NCBI RefSeq assembly: GCF_900107545.1
Contig: NZ_FNQZ01000005.1
Span: 62,001 to 126,000, forward strand
Length of the DNA: 64,000 bases
Origin: Pseudobutyrivibrio sp. ACV-2
Lineage (GTDB): Bacteria; Bacillota; Clostridia; Lachnospirales; Lachnospiraceae
Direction of reading: 5' to 3'
Shown here: positions 54,929 through 63,090 of the stretch, piece after piece
Position numbering within the stretch: the first letter of the stretch is position 1
How the letters are laid out: every line of letters starts with the position of its first letter
Notes under the pieces: model-generated
The model's database searches: none
Told to the model about the DNA's origin: nothing
The model's input: only the letters and a program-made list of their open reading frames with translations
Program-made: the position numbers and the translations under genes

Positions 54929-56506
54929 TCAACCTACCTTGAAGAATCTTGCTCTCATGGCATATTCCTTAGGGACACTTATTGTTAGAAGGTTTGTATG
55001 ATCAAAGGCTGGCACACTTTTTACTGATAATACCTCTGCATCACAAACAATTTTTCCTTCTCTGCTAAGACCGAAACCTCTTGTTCCAACAGCAGGCAAT
55101 GGTAAAAACTCATATGGAAGAGTAACTGTTGCTTTTCCTTCTCCAGCATCCTCATCCACCAAGAAGATAGCTTGACCTGAACAGCTTGCAACGCACATTC
55201 CACAATTGATACACTCTGAATCATTTTTAACAAAAGGAAGATTTGTAATATTCTCCCCTATAGAAATACATCCTTTTTTACATGCATCCTGGCAAGGGTT
55301 ACAAGGAATGTTCTGGGTACATTCCATAACAGGATGTACTCCTACTTTGTGGGTTACCCCTGGGAATCTTTCAATTTCTTCATCAGTTACATATCCCTTC
55401 TTAAGTAGGTTTGTAGAAATATCGATTCCCTCTTCAGTCTTCTCTATCTGCTTTCCTCTGTTCTTTGGAGCGAACATTCCCTGACGAAGACTTTCCAAAT
55501 CATTTTCTAATTCCTTTAATGTTTCCTCTAATTCTTTCTCTGTACAATAACCTAAGTATTCAGCTGCACAAACTCCTGCCATTTTACCTTCAATCATGGC
55601 TGAGCTTGCCTCCTCAATTCCTGATACGTCGCCAGCTGCAATAATACCAGGGACACTAGTTCTACCATAATCATCGATAATTGGGACCTGACCACCTCGT
55701 TTTGGATTATCTTCCATTTCACAGCCAGCCATTTTAAGGAGCTGCGACATAGGAGATAAACCAACGGCCATGCAAATTGTATCTACATCAAAGTGTTTCT
55801 CTGTCCCAGGAATTGGAGTGAAAGTGCTGTCCACCTCATGAATAGTGACCCCTGTAATAAACTCATCGCCCTCAGCCTCCTTAATTGTGTGTGATAAATA
55901 AAATGGTACTCCTGTCCTAGCCACCTTTGCTGCATGAACGCCATAGCCTCCAACTCTTGGTGCTGCATCCACCAGAGCCACCACCTCACAACCTGCCTGA
56001 ATCAACTGGAATGAAACAACTAGTCCAACGTTTCCTGTACCAAGCATCAACACTCTGTTACCTGGTTTGATTCCATGAAGATTCATCATTGTTTGAGCTG
56101 CTCCTGCCCCGATTACACCTGGCAATGTCCAGCCTGGGAATGTAACCATGTTCTCAGCTGCTCCAGTAGCAACAATAATGGTATCCCCCTTGTAGTGATT
56201 GATTCCATCACCTATTCTTACAGTCACCTCCTTATCTATATACAAGCCCATGACTGTTGCATTTAAAACAACCTCTACTCCAAGTTCATCTGCCTCTTTT
56301 AGGAGCTCTTCTCCAATTTTGAAACCTCTTATTTTTGCATGATGCTCCTTTGATCCAAAAAACTTGTGGATTTGCTTAAACAGCTGGCCACCAGGCTTCT
56401 CATTTTCATCAAAAACAATTACTTTCATGCCTCGTTTTGCGGCCTCAATGGATGCACTTAATCCGGAAGGACCAGCTCCAACTACAATCAAATCATATCT
56501 TTCCAT
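54929..56506 (-). CDS. NAD(P)/FAD oxidoreductase alpha subunit with 4Fe-4S domain
   Basis: A 525-residue HcnB/OoxA-like subunit. FAD motif YDLIVVGAGPSGLSASIEAAKRG at the start, VLMLGTGNVGLVVSFQL as the second nucleotide site, and IIAAGDVSGIEEASSAM at the FAD end. A ferredoxin-like insertion carries CTQNIPCNPCQDACKKGC and CINCGMCVASC, giving two 4Fe-4S clusters. These are more than the Pseudomonas enzymes carry and suit a low-potential anaerobic acceptor. The ATG at 56506 follows GGAGG at eight bases. Confidence 0.88.
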   Translation of the reverse strand: MERYDLIVVGAGPSGLSASIEAAKRGMKVIVFDENEKPGGQLFKQIHKFFGSKEHHAKIRGFKIGEELLKEADELGVEVVLNATVMGLYIDKEVTVRIGDGINHYKGDTIIVATGAAENMVTFPGWTLPGVIGAGAAQTMMNLHGIKPGNRVLMLGTGNVGLVVSFQLIQAGCEVVALVDAAPRVGGYGVHAAKVARTGVPFYLSHTIKEAEGDEFITGVTIHEVDSTFTPIPGTEKHFDVDTICMAVGLSPMSQLLKMAGCEMEDNPKRGGQVPIIDDYGRTSVPGIIAAGDVSGIEEASSAMIEGKMAGVCAAEYLGYCTEKELEETLKELENDLESLRQGMFAPKNRGKQIEKTEEGIDISTNLLKKGYVTDEEIERFPGVTHKVGVHPVMECTQNIPCNPCQDACKKGCISIGENITNLPFVKNDSECINCGMCVASCSGQAIFLVDEDAGEGKATVTLPYEFLPLPAVGTRGFGLSREGKIVCDAEVLSVKSVPAFDHTNLLTISVPKEYAMRARFFKVG

Positions 56507-56519
56507 ACATCCTTCCTCC

Positions 56520-56846
56520 TTACTGTTCTTCAAATGGCTTATCGCTTACGCCATATTGTGTATTGATTACCATACCCTCTTTTAATGGGGTAATACAGGT
56601 CCTTATATTAGGGACTCCATCCACAACCATTACACAATCTGTGCATCTTCCTATAGCACAAAATATACCTCTTGGTTTGTGTTCCTTTTTTGTATATCTA
56701 TGAATCAATAGTCCGTGAGCCTTTAAAGCAGCAGCTATAGGCTCCCCTTCAAAACCATCAATTGTTTTTCCGTCGTATGTAAATGTAACTTTTCTTCCTT
56801 TCTCCTGAACTCCAAGAATTGGATGCTCTGCTATTCTATTTTCCAT
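56520..56846 (-). CDS. HcnA-like 2Fe-2S ferredoxin subunit
   Basis: A 108-residue protein with a plant-type 2Fe-2S fold as in the gamma subunits of opine and hydroxyproline dehydrogenases. Cysteines lie in IFCAIGRCTDCVMVVDG and IRTCITPL. First gene of the four-subunit set; its stop is 13 bases before the next start. Confidence 0.87.
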   Translation of the reverse strand: MENRIAEHPILGVQEKGRKVTFTYDGKTIDGFEGEPIAAALKAHGLLIHRYTKKEHKPRGIFCAIGRCTDCVMVVDGVPNIRTCITPLKEGMVINTQYGVSDKPFEEQ

Positions 56847-56867
56847 AATATATTCTCCTTCTTCTCA

Positions 56868-56896
56868 TTGTTTTTTTTATTCAATAATGGTAAAAT
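56868..56896 (+). promoter_or_regulatory. Promoter of the LysR gene at 57 kb
   Basis: TTGTTT and TAAAAT with an exact 17-base spacer. The predicted start near 56903 gives a leader of about 75 bases that contains the terminator hairpin at 56918. Confidence 0.6.
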
Positions 56897-56917
56897 TCTC
56901 TCAATTTATTGCGAACC

Positions 56918-56960
56918 GAGACAATGAGGTCTAAATCCAGCCCTTATTGTCTCTTTTTTT
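56918..56960 (+). terminator. Leader terminator (attenuator candidate) of the LysR gene
   Basis: Stem GAGACAATGAGG with CCTTATTGTCTC, 11-base loop, followed by seven T, eight bases before GGAGG. The gene to the left is divergent, so this hairpin lies in the LysR transcript itself. Confidence 0.75.
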
Positions 56961-56977
56961 ATTTAATGGAGGCTATT

Positions 56978-57859
56978 ATGAATCAGAAGCAATTGTTTTA
57001 CTTTTCAAAGGTATATGAGACACACTGTATTTCCGATGCTGCAAAGCTTTTGTATGTATCCCATCAGGTAGTAAGTAAAACAATTCTATCCTTAGAGGAT
57101 GAACTGGGGTTACAGCTATTTGTCAGGAAAAATAAGGAAATGGTACCAACAAAAGCTGCTGTCAATCTTTATCCCCACACCTTAAATATTTTGCAGGAGT
57201 TTTCTTTAGTTGAAAGCAAAGACTTTATCCTTGCTGAGAATCGAAAACCTTTAAATATTATGTGCTCCTATGATTCCATTGGTCTGATTTCTACCGATTT
57301 TTTTGATTATTTTTCTGACAGATATAAGGACATTCTTGTTCATATTGAAGAAATGCCTGATCGTGTCATTCTTGATAAGCTTAATAAGCATGAGATTGAA
57401 CTAGCTATGCTTCCTGGTCCCCTTGACTATTACAAATATGAAACTAATCATCTAATTTCATCTTCATATCGAGTTCTAGTTTCAAAAAATAATCCTCTTG
57501 CTCAGTTGGAAACAATTCCTTTTAAAGCCCTTAAAGATTATCAAGTAATTTTTAAAGGAAGCCGTAGCCCTTTAGATATTGTCCAGCTTGATAGTTTTAA
57601 AAAAGGTAGTTGGAACCCAAATATCATGGTAGAACTCTCAGACACTCACTATGCCTTTAAGCTTGTGTACGAGAACAAAGCAGTGGCAATGGTTTTAGAT
57701 TATATGGCTGATGAAGCAGATTCTGATTTGACAGTAGCCCGACCATTCAAACCAAATCTTACAAAATCCATGTATCTGGTAAACAATGCCAATGTACTGC
57801 TTTGTCCCGAAGCACTTACCTTCAAGAACGAACTTTTAAAATGGTTCTCATCCCACTGA
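56978..57859 (+). CDS. LysR-family transcriptional regulator
   Basis: A 293-residue regulator. Winged helix MNQKQLFYFSKVYETHCISDAAKLLYVSHQVVSKTI and an effector-binding domain that begins near residue 90 (LNIMCSYDSIGL). The ATG at 56978 follows GGAGG. It is the only plus-strand gene in the amine cluster and is divergent from the dehydrogenase genes, the usual arrangement for the local regulator. It converges with the kinase-like gene, overlapping it by 12 bases. Confidence 0.92.
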   Translation: MNQKQLFYFSKVYETHCISDAAKLLYVSHQVVSKTILSLEDELGLQLFVRKNKEMVPTKAAVNLYPHTLNILQEFSLVESKDFILAENRKPLNIMCSYDSIGLISTDFFDYFSDRYKDILVHIEEMPDRVILDKLNKHEIELAMLPGPLDYYKYETNHLISSSYRVLVSKNNPLAQLETIPFKALKDYQVIFKGSRSPLDIVQLDSFKKGSWNPNIMVELSDTHYAFKLVYENKAVAMVLDYMADEADSDLTVARPFKPNLTKSMYLVNNANVLLCPEALTFKNELLKWFSSH

Positions 57860-58471
57860 GAATCGTTTTGTTGCTAAGCCACAGATTAAATCTGCAGCAT
57901 CATCAAAATCGATATACTCCATGTTCAAAATAACATCTCGATATAATGGTGAATTAAAATCTTCACCAGTAACGTTTTTGTAAAATCCGGCTCTGGCTTT
58001 ATCAATAATATGAATATGTTCTGTAGCTTCCACTCTTGTAAGTTCAAGGGTTGAAATACTCTGCTCATATCTAAATTCATATGGAGCAGTAACATGTACT
58101 CGAAATACATTCTTCTTGCCTGCTTTACTGAATAAATAATCTGCAGCTCTACCTACTATAACGCAATCTCCCTTTTCTGCTTCCTCATACATGATTTCAG
58201 TTTCGATTTTATATAGCTTGGCCTGCTTGGCAGCATCACCAAATCCAAGGGGTGAAGCCATTGAAATATATTTTGAGCCATCCAAATGATTCTTTATTAC
58301 CATTTGGTTATCATAAGCAAGAAGTTCCTCCACATCCTTGCCCATCCTCTTAGCGGCTTGCTCAATAATCTCAGGATCTAAGAACTTATATCCCATTTTT
58401 TCAGCAACCTTCTGGGCTAAAGGGCGACCTAGTGAACCAAATTGTCTACTAAAAGTTATAACGTTTCCCAT
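57848..58471 (-). CDS. Cytidylate-kinase-like protein, paralog 2
   Basis: A 207-residue protein of the same family as the gene at 49.3 kb. It opens VITFSRQFGSLGRPLAQKVAEKMGYKFLDPEII, where again the P-loop lacks Gly-Lys. The middle has GDCVIVGRAADYLF and HIIDKARAGFYKNVTG. It overlaps the end of the APC permease gene by 16 bases, so it is translationally coupled to it. Role unknown. Confidence 0.8.
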   Translation of the reverse strand: MGNVITFSRQFGSLGRPLAQKVAEKMGYKFLDPEIIEQAAKRMGKDVEELLAYDNQMVIKNHLDGSKYISMASPLGFGDAAKQAKLYKIETEIMYEEAEKGDCVIVGRAADYLFSKAGKKNVFRVHVTAPYEFRYEQSISTLELTRVEATEHIHIIDKARAGFYKNVTGEDFNSPLYRDVILNMEYIDFDDAADLICGLATKRFSVG

Positions 58472-59865
58472 AATATATCCTCCCTAGAAATTGTATCCTG
58501 CTCCTCTTCAGCATTTATTAGCTCCAATGGCATTGGCTTAAATAGCGGTTTTTTCACCACAAACTTGCACCAAATAATTGCGTAGGCAATAATTACTGCC
58601 AAAATTGCAGCTGAAATCTCATAGATTAAAATTCTTGACTCTCCAACATCAATGGCATAAACCATATAAATATTTCCGATTATGCCAACTATTTGAGGGA
58701 TACCACCTAATACCAGATATTTATTACGCTCTGCCTTAGGGTATCTTCTTCTAAGAACAAGCACTGCCGCATGAATCATAATGTAATCAATGAGCCATAA
58801 GCATGAAGCGGCAAGAACTACAAAGGCAATGCCATTTGATACAGCAAGGTTAGAAATAATAAAACCAGAAGTTACGACTGCCATAAGAGTAAGTCCTGCA
58901 AAGGCTACATGATTTTTGTTTTCCTTATAAAAAATCTTTGGAAGATTTCCATCCTCTGCCATACCTTGCATAATTCTAGGAGGCGCTGCAAACATACTGT
59001 TAACTGTTGATATAGCAGCAAGCATTGTAATAATTCCCATCCAACCTTTGCCTACATTTCCCAACATATTTGTTGCAAATGTCATATGAGGTGTTCCTGT
59101 TGGATCATCTGCTAAAACTGCATAGTCAACATAATTTGCCATAGCATTTCCCAGCAGTGACTGTACAGAAAATAAAAGTGCCAAGCCTATGGCAATTGCA
59201 AGAATTACGTCTCGCTTAGGATTTTTCATATCTTTAGCAACAGGTATTACAAACTCAACACCAATAAACAACCAAAAGGCTACCGATGCCATTTGAAAGC
59301 AACCACTGACTCCACTTACTGCAGGTACTGATTGTTGTGTTATAACCTGACCACTTCCAAGCTTCAAAGTTCCAATCACACCCAAAAGAAACATGGAGCC
59401 AATCAAGAGAATTACAACTAAATCCTGTACCTTGGAGAACAAATCCAAGCCTCTCCAGTTAACATAAAACAAAACCAAAAGAATAATCATTGAAATGATT
59501 CTTGCATCAATGGACGGGAAAAATAGATTCCTAAGAACAATTCCGCACATTGAGAGCTCAGCTGTCATTGTCAGTGCCATAGTGACCACATATGCTGCCA
59601 GATTTGCGGTAATTGATGTAAATGAACCAAAACCTGCCATCAGATACTGGCTTGTTCCACCATTTGCTTTGGGCATCAAGCGATTCAACTCTGCAAATGA
59701 GATTCCAACAAACATATTAAGAATCATTACTACAAACATTGGAATGATAAATGATCTTCCAAGAGAACCAATTCCACTACCAAGAGAAGATAAACAACTT
59801 GTTGCAACTATCAATCCAACACAAATAGCTACACTACTAAATAAACTCAATTTCTTAGTATTCAT
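58456..59865 (-). CDS. APC-superfamily amino acid/amine permease
   Basis: A 469-residue transporter with about 12 helices. The helix 1 motif is SVAICVGLIVATSCLSSLGSGIG, and FWLFIGVEFVIPVAKDMKNPKRDV follows helix 6. It probably imports the amino acid or amine oxidised by this cluster. GGGAG lies 12 bases before the chosen ATG; an in-frame ATG at 59877 is too close to that site. A strong hairpin terminator precedes the gene. Confidence 0.87.
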   Translation of the reverse strand: MNTKKLSLFSSVAICVGLIVATSCLSSLGSGIGSLGRSFIIPMFVVMILNMFVGISFAELNRLMPKANGGTSQYLMAGFGSFTSITANLAAYVVTMALTMTAELSMCGIVLRNLFFPSIDARIISMIILLVLFYVNWRGLDLFSKVQDLVVILLIGSMFLLGVIGTLKLGSGQVITQQSVPAVSGVSGCFQMASVAFWLFIGVEFVIPVAKDMKNPKRDVILAIAIGLALLFSVQSLLGNAMANYVDYAVLADDPTGTPHMTFATNMLGNVGKGWMGIITMLAAISTVNSMFAAPPRIMQGMAEDGNLPKIFYKENKNHVAFAGLTLMAVVTSGFIISNLAVSNGIAFVVLAASCLWLIDYIMIHAAVLVLRRRYPKAERNKYLVLGGIPQIVGIIGNIYMVYAIDVGESRILIYEISAAILAVIIAYAIIWCKFVVKKPLFKPMPLELINAEEEQDTISREDILWETL

Positions 59866-59885
59866 ATATATCACCATCTCCCTTT

Positions 59886-59940
59886 TCTAAAAAAAGCCGA
59901 CAAAAAACGTCTTTATAAACTGACGTCTTTGTCGGCTTCA
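59886..59940 (-). terminator. Terminator between the ornithine-cyclodeaminase-family gene and the APC permease
   Basis: AAGCCGACAAAGACGTC with GACGTTTTTTGTCGGCTT and a T run on the minus strand, abutting the permease ribosome binding site. Confidence 0.85.
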
Positions 59941-59953
59941 TATATACAAGTAA

Positions 59954-61084
59954 TTAATAAAGATAAGGTGTGTCCCAAAGATTTAGTGGTGTACCAATTC
60001 CAAGCCTTACAGCATTGTCATAAACTGTCTTGCCCCATGCCACATCCTCAACTGGCATGCCACCGATAGAATAGAGAATAATTTCATCATCATCTTTTCT
60101 TCCTGGAATTGCTCCGCTAACAATTCCACCTAAATCTTCAATTCTTGATTTATCCAGCTTTCCTTCGTGAACCATATCAAGATACTTGCAACCAAGAAGG
60201 AACATTGTATCAAAGGTTGGATATGGATACTCCTCTGCCCATGCCTCATAAAGCTTTGAGTTATCTACAACAAGCTTTGAGCTGTTAATCAATTCATCTG
60301 ATACATTTACTGCTCCAGGTCCACAAATCAGGCAGCCTTTCTTAACCCATTCGTCTTTAATTGTTGGATAGTTTGCCTGACCACCAGTTGGTGTTGATGT
60401 TGCAAAGGAAAGAATATCTGAATCTCTTACGCACTCTTCAAGAGTTTCACATACAACAAAGTCTTTAACCTGTGGGCATTTTTCCTTAACGTAACTGATA
60501 AATCTATCAATTGATGCCTGTCCACGTCCTTTAATTTTGATAGTTTCAATTGGACGAAGGTTGCAGAAGGTTTCAGCTGTGATAGCGTTAATCATTCCTG
60601 GTCCTACAATACCAAGAACCTTAGAATCCTCTTTTGCCAAGTATCTTACGCCTACTCCTGGGATTGCAGCTGTTCTAAATGCACTGATAAGATTTGCTGA
60701 CATAAGGGCTTTTGGTGCTCCTGTATCCTTATCATTCAGCATGACTGTGAGGATTGATCTTGGAACCTTTTTATCTCTGTTTGCAACGTTAGAACCATAC
60801 CATTTCATACCTGCGATATCGAACTTGCCGCCAAGATATGCTGGCATTGCCATGAATCTTCTGTCTGGGCCATCCTTTGGCATATTAGGAAATTCGGGTT
60901 CTACTGGGAAGGTAACCATACATCCATGTGAGTTTCCATTCTCACCACCCATTCTGTAATCTCCCTCATATAGAATCTTTAATAAATCTTCCATACAATC
61001 AGTACACTTTACAGGATCATTTACACCTGCTTTAACCATATCTGGCTCGCTTAAGTATAAGAAATCAATTTTTGGGTAACTCAT
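59954..61084 (-). CDS. Ornithine cyclodeaminase/mu-crystallin family protein (tyramine oxidase subunit B-like)
   Basis: A 376-residue NAD(P)-binding protein. The Rossmann site is VLGIVGPGMINAITAETFCNLRP, preceded by MSANLISAFRTAAIPGVGVRYLA, the family's typical order. It resembles proteins annotated as tyramine oxidase subunit B. Relatives include ornithine cyclodeaminase, ketimine reductase and opine-forming enzymes, all acting on imines. It may reduce or form the imine product of the four-subunit dehydrogenase. Start 61084 is preferred for its distance from AGGAGG. Confidence 0.85.
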   Translation of the reverse strand: MSYPKIDFLYLSEPDMVKAGVNDPVKCTDCMEDLLKILYEGDYRMGGENGNSHGCMVTFPVEPEFPNMPKDGPDRRFMAMPAYLGGKFDIAGMKWYGSNVANRDKKVPRSILTVMLNDKDTGAPKALMSANLISAFRTAAIPGVGVRYLAKEDSKVLGIVGPGMINAITAETFCNLRPIETIKIKGRGQASIDRFISYVKEKCPQVKDFVVCETLEECVRDSDILSFATSTPTGGQANYPTIKDEWVKKGCLICGPGAVNVSDELINSSKLVVDNSKLYEAWAEEYPYPTFDTMFLLGCKYLDMVHEGKLDKSRIEDLGGIVSGAIPGRKDDDEIILYSIGGMPVEDVAWGKTVYDNAVRLGIGTPLNLWDTPYLY

Positions 61085-61104
61085 AGTCATTATCCTCCTT
61101 TTGC

Positions 61105-61152
61105 AAAAAAATTAGGCGCTACCGACTTCCGATTGGAAATCGATAACGCCTT
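61105..61152 (-). terminator. Terminator after the EamA gene, just upstream of the cyclodeaminase-family gene
   Basis: A 16-pair stem (GGCGTTATCGATTTCC with GGAAGTCGGTAGCGCC, G-T pairs) then TAATTTTTTT on the minus strand, a few bases before the next ribosome binding site. Confidence 0.85.
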
Positions 61153-61242
61153 TGTTATCTTGTTTATGGGTAAGAGTTTAACTATTTAAACTATTAAAGT
61201 AAAGCATCTTTATTTTGTATACCTGCAACCAAACTGTTGCAA

Positions 61243-62130
61243 TTATATAACTAGAATAACTAAGCCATTTAAAATCAGCATAATACCTACCCAGCCCTTC
61301 TTCGTAAGACTCTCATGTAGGAATATTCCAGCTAAAACTACGGTAAACAATACACTACTTTTAACTATTGCAGTGACAACAGATACCATTCCCATTTCTA
61401 TGGCAATATACATTAGCACATTAAATATACCTGTAAGAACTCCGCTTATTACATTGTTTCTCATATTAATACCAGGCATTTTCAAATCAACAAATTCGAT
61501 TTTTTCCTTTTTCATTCTAAATATAAAAAAGCCCCATAAAACTACTGTCACAATTAGGATGCGCAGTGAAGTAGTTGCTATGGGACTAATCGAACTATTA
61601 TCCATTTTTGCCACAACATTTGATAGAGCCATTAAAATTGGGGAAACAATTCCCCAAAATATTCCTTTGTTTCTAGCCTGTTTTTTCTCCGCAGAAATAT
61701 CCTGGGTTTCTTTTTTCAAATCCACTACAAGAAGTGTTCCAAATATGAGAAACATTGTTCCAATTAACATGGAACGTGATATTTTTTCATCAATTATTAC
61801 ATAGGCAAATAGCATGGTCGCAACAATATTAAACTTATCTAATGCTGCGACCTTGCTCACATCGATATAATAAATTGCAAACATATATGTAAGCCAGGAT
61901 AGTCCCTGAATAATCCCTGATACAAGAGTTATATCAACGACCCTTTCTGGCATCGAAAACAAGTCTCCATTATTACCTGTCATAATTCCAATTAGAAATA
62001 TCGTAATTGTAGTAACTGTCAGAGATATTGCTCCATACCAAAATGGGTCTTGTCCTTCTATTCCGGATTTACGATATACTGCTGCTACAGCAGAAAGAAA
62101 ACACGCTACAAAAGAAAGTACTATCCACAT
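61243..62130 (-). CDS. EamA/DMT-family transporter
   Basis: A 295-residue membrane protein with ten predicted helices in two EamA repeats. The first half contains VSGIIQGLSWLTYMFAIYYIDVSKVAALDKFNIVATMLFAYVI, and the second ends VLAGIFLHESLTKKGWVGIMLILNGLVILV. Family members export amino acids or metabolites. It is the first gene of the amine cluster on this strand. Substrate unknown. Confidence 0.85.
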   Translation of the reverse strand: MWIVLSFVACFLSAVAAVYRKSGIEGQDPFWYGAISLTVTTITIFLIGIMTGNNGDLFSMPERVVDITLVSGIIQGLSWLTYMFAIYYIDVSKVAALDKFNIVATMLFAYVIIDEKISRSMLIGTMFLIFGTLLVVDLKKETQDISAEKKQARNKGIFWGIVSPILMALSNVVAKMDNSSISPIATTSLRILIVTVVLWGFFIFRMKKEKIEFVDLKMPGINMRNNVISGVLTGIFNVLMYIAIEMGMVSVVTAIVKSSVLFTVVLAGIFLHESLTKKGWVGIMLILNGLVILVI

Positions 62131-62157
62131 AATTTTGCCCTCAATTTCTGATAAACG

Positions 62158-63090
62158 CTACACCCAGGCCTCAAACTCCTCATCGGTGCACTTTACATAG
62201 TGACTACCGCTTACAAGGTGCTCTGTGCCCTTGTTGTAATCTATTCCAGATGTCTTGTAGTCGTAGGTCTCTGAGACTCTGTTTTTCTCCAGGATAGGGT
62301 TTGGCTCAGGGATTGCTGAGAGCAAACTCTTGGTGTATGGATGAATAGGATTTGAGAAAATCTCGTCCGTTGTTCCTGTCTCCAAAAGGTGACCTAAATG
62401 AAGTACACCGATTCTGTCTGAGATGTACTTAACCATTGAAAGGTCATGGGCAATAAATAAGTAAGCTGCACCTGTCTCCTGCTGGATGTCCTTCATAAGG
62501 TTTACAACCTGAGCCTGAATTGAAACATCAAGAGCTGAGATACACTCATCAGCGATGATAAGCTTTGGATTCATAATCAGAGCCCGGGCTATTCCTACAC
62601 GCTGTCTCTGTCCACCTGAGAACTGGTGAGGATAGCGGGAAATGTGCTCTGGTGCAAGACCAACTTTCGCAAGGATTGCCTTAATCTGACGGTCACGGTC
62701 GGCTCTGTCCTTGTAGGTGTGATGAATATCAAGGCCCTCACCGATGATATCTCCAACCTTCTTTCGAGGGTTCAGTGATGACATAGGATCCTGGAAAATC
62801 ATCTGCATCTGAGTTCTTAACATCTTCTTGTCTGATTTTCCAAGTTTTCCACTGATGTCCACATCGTTGAAAGTCACCTTGCCCTCTGTAGGATTGTAAA
62901 GGCGAATGATACTTCTTCCGATGGTAGATTTTCCAGAGCCAGACTCTCCAACAAGACCGTAGGTCTCCCCTGGATAAATCTCGAAGGATACTCCCTCAAC
63001 TGCCTTTACAGTGTAGTTCTTGCTGATAGGGAAATGCTGCTTTAATCCCTCCACCTTTAAAAGAGGCTTGTCATTATAATTCACTGCCAT
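62158..63090 (-). CDS. oppF: Oligopeptide ABC transporter ATP-binding protein, OppF-type
   Basis: A 310-residue ATPase. Walker A is GESGSGKSTIGRSIIRL, the signature FSGGQRQRVGIARAL, and Walker B LIIADECISALDVSIQAQ, with Cys in place of the usual Pro. The C-terminal HPYTKSLLSAIPEPNP segment is typical of OppF/DppF. It overlaps the oppD-type gene by 17 bases. Confidence 0.93.
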   Translation of the reverse strand: MAVNYNDKPLLKVEGLKQHFPISKNYTVKAVEGVSFEIYPGETYGLVGESGSGKSTIGRSIIRLYNPTEGKVTFNDVDISGKLGKSDKKMLRTQMQMIFQDPMSSLNPRKKVGDIIGEGLDIHHTYKDRADRDRQIKAILAKVGLAPEHISRYPHQFSGGQRQRVGIARALIMNPKLIIADECISALDVSIQAQVVNLMKDIQQETGAAYLFIAHDLSMVKYISDRIGVLHLGHLLETGTTDEIFSNPIHPYTKSLLSAIPEPNPILEKNRVSETYDYKTSGIDYNKGTEHLVSGSHYVKCTDEEFEAWV

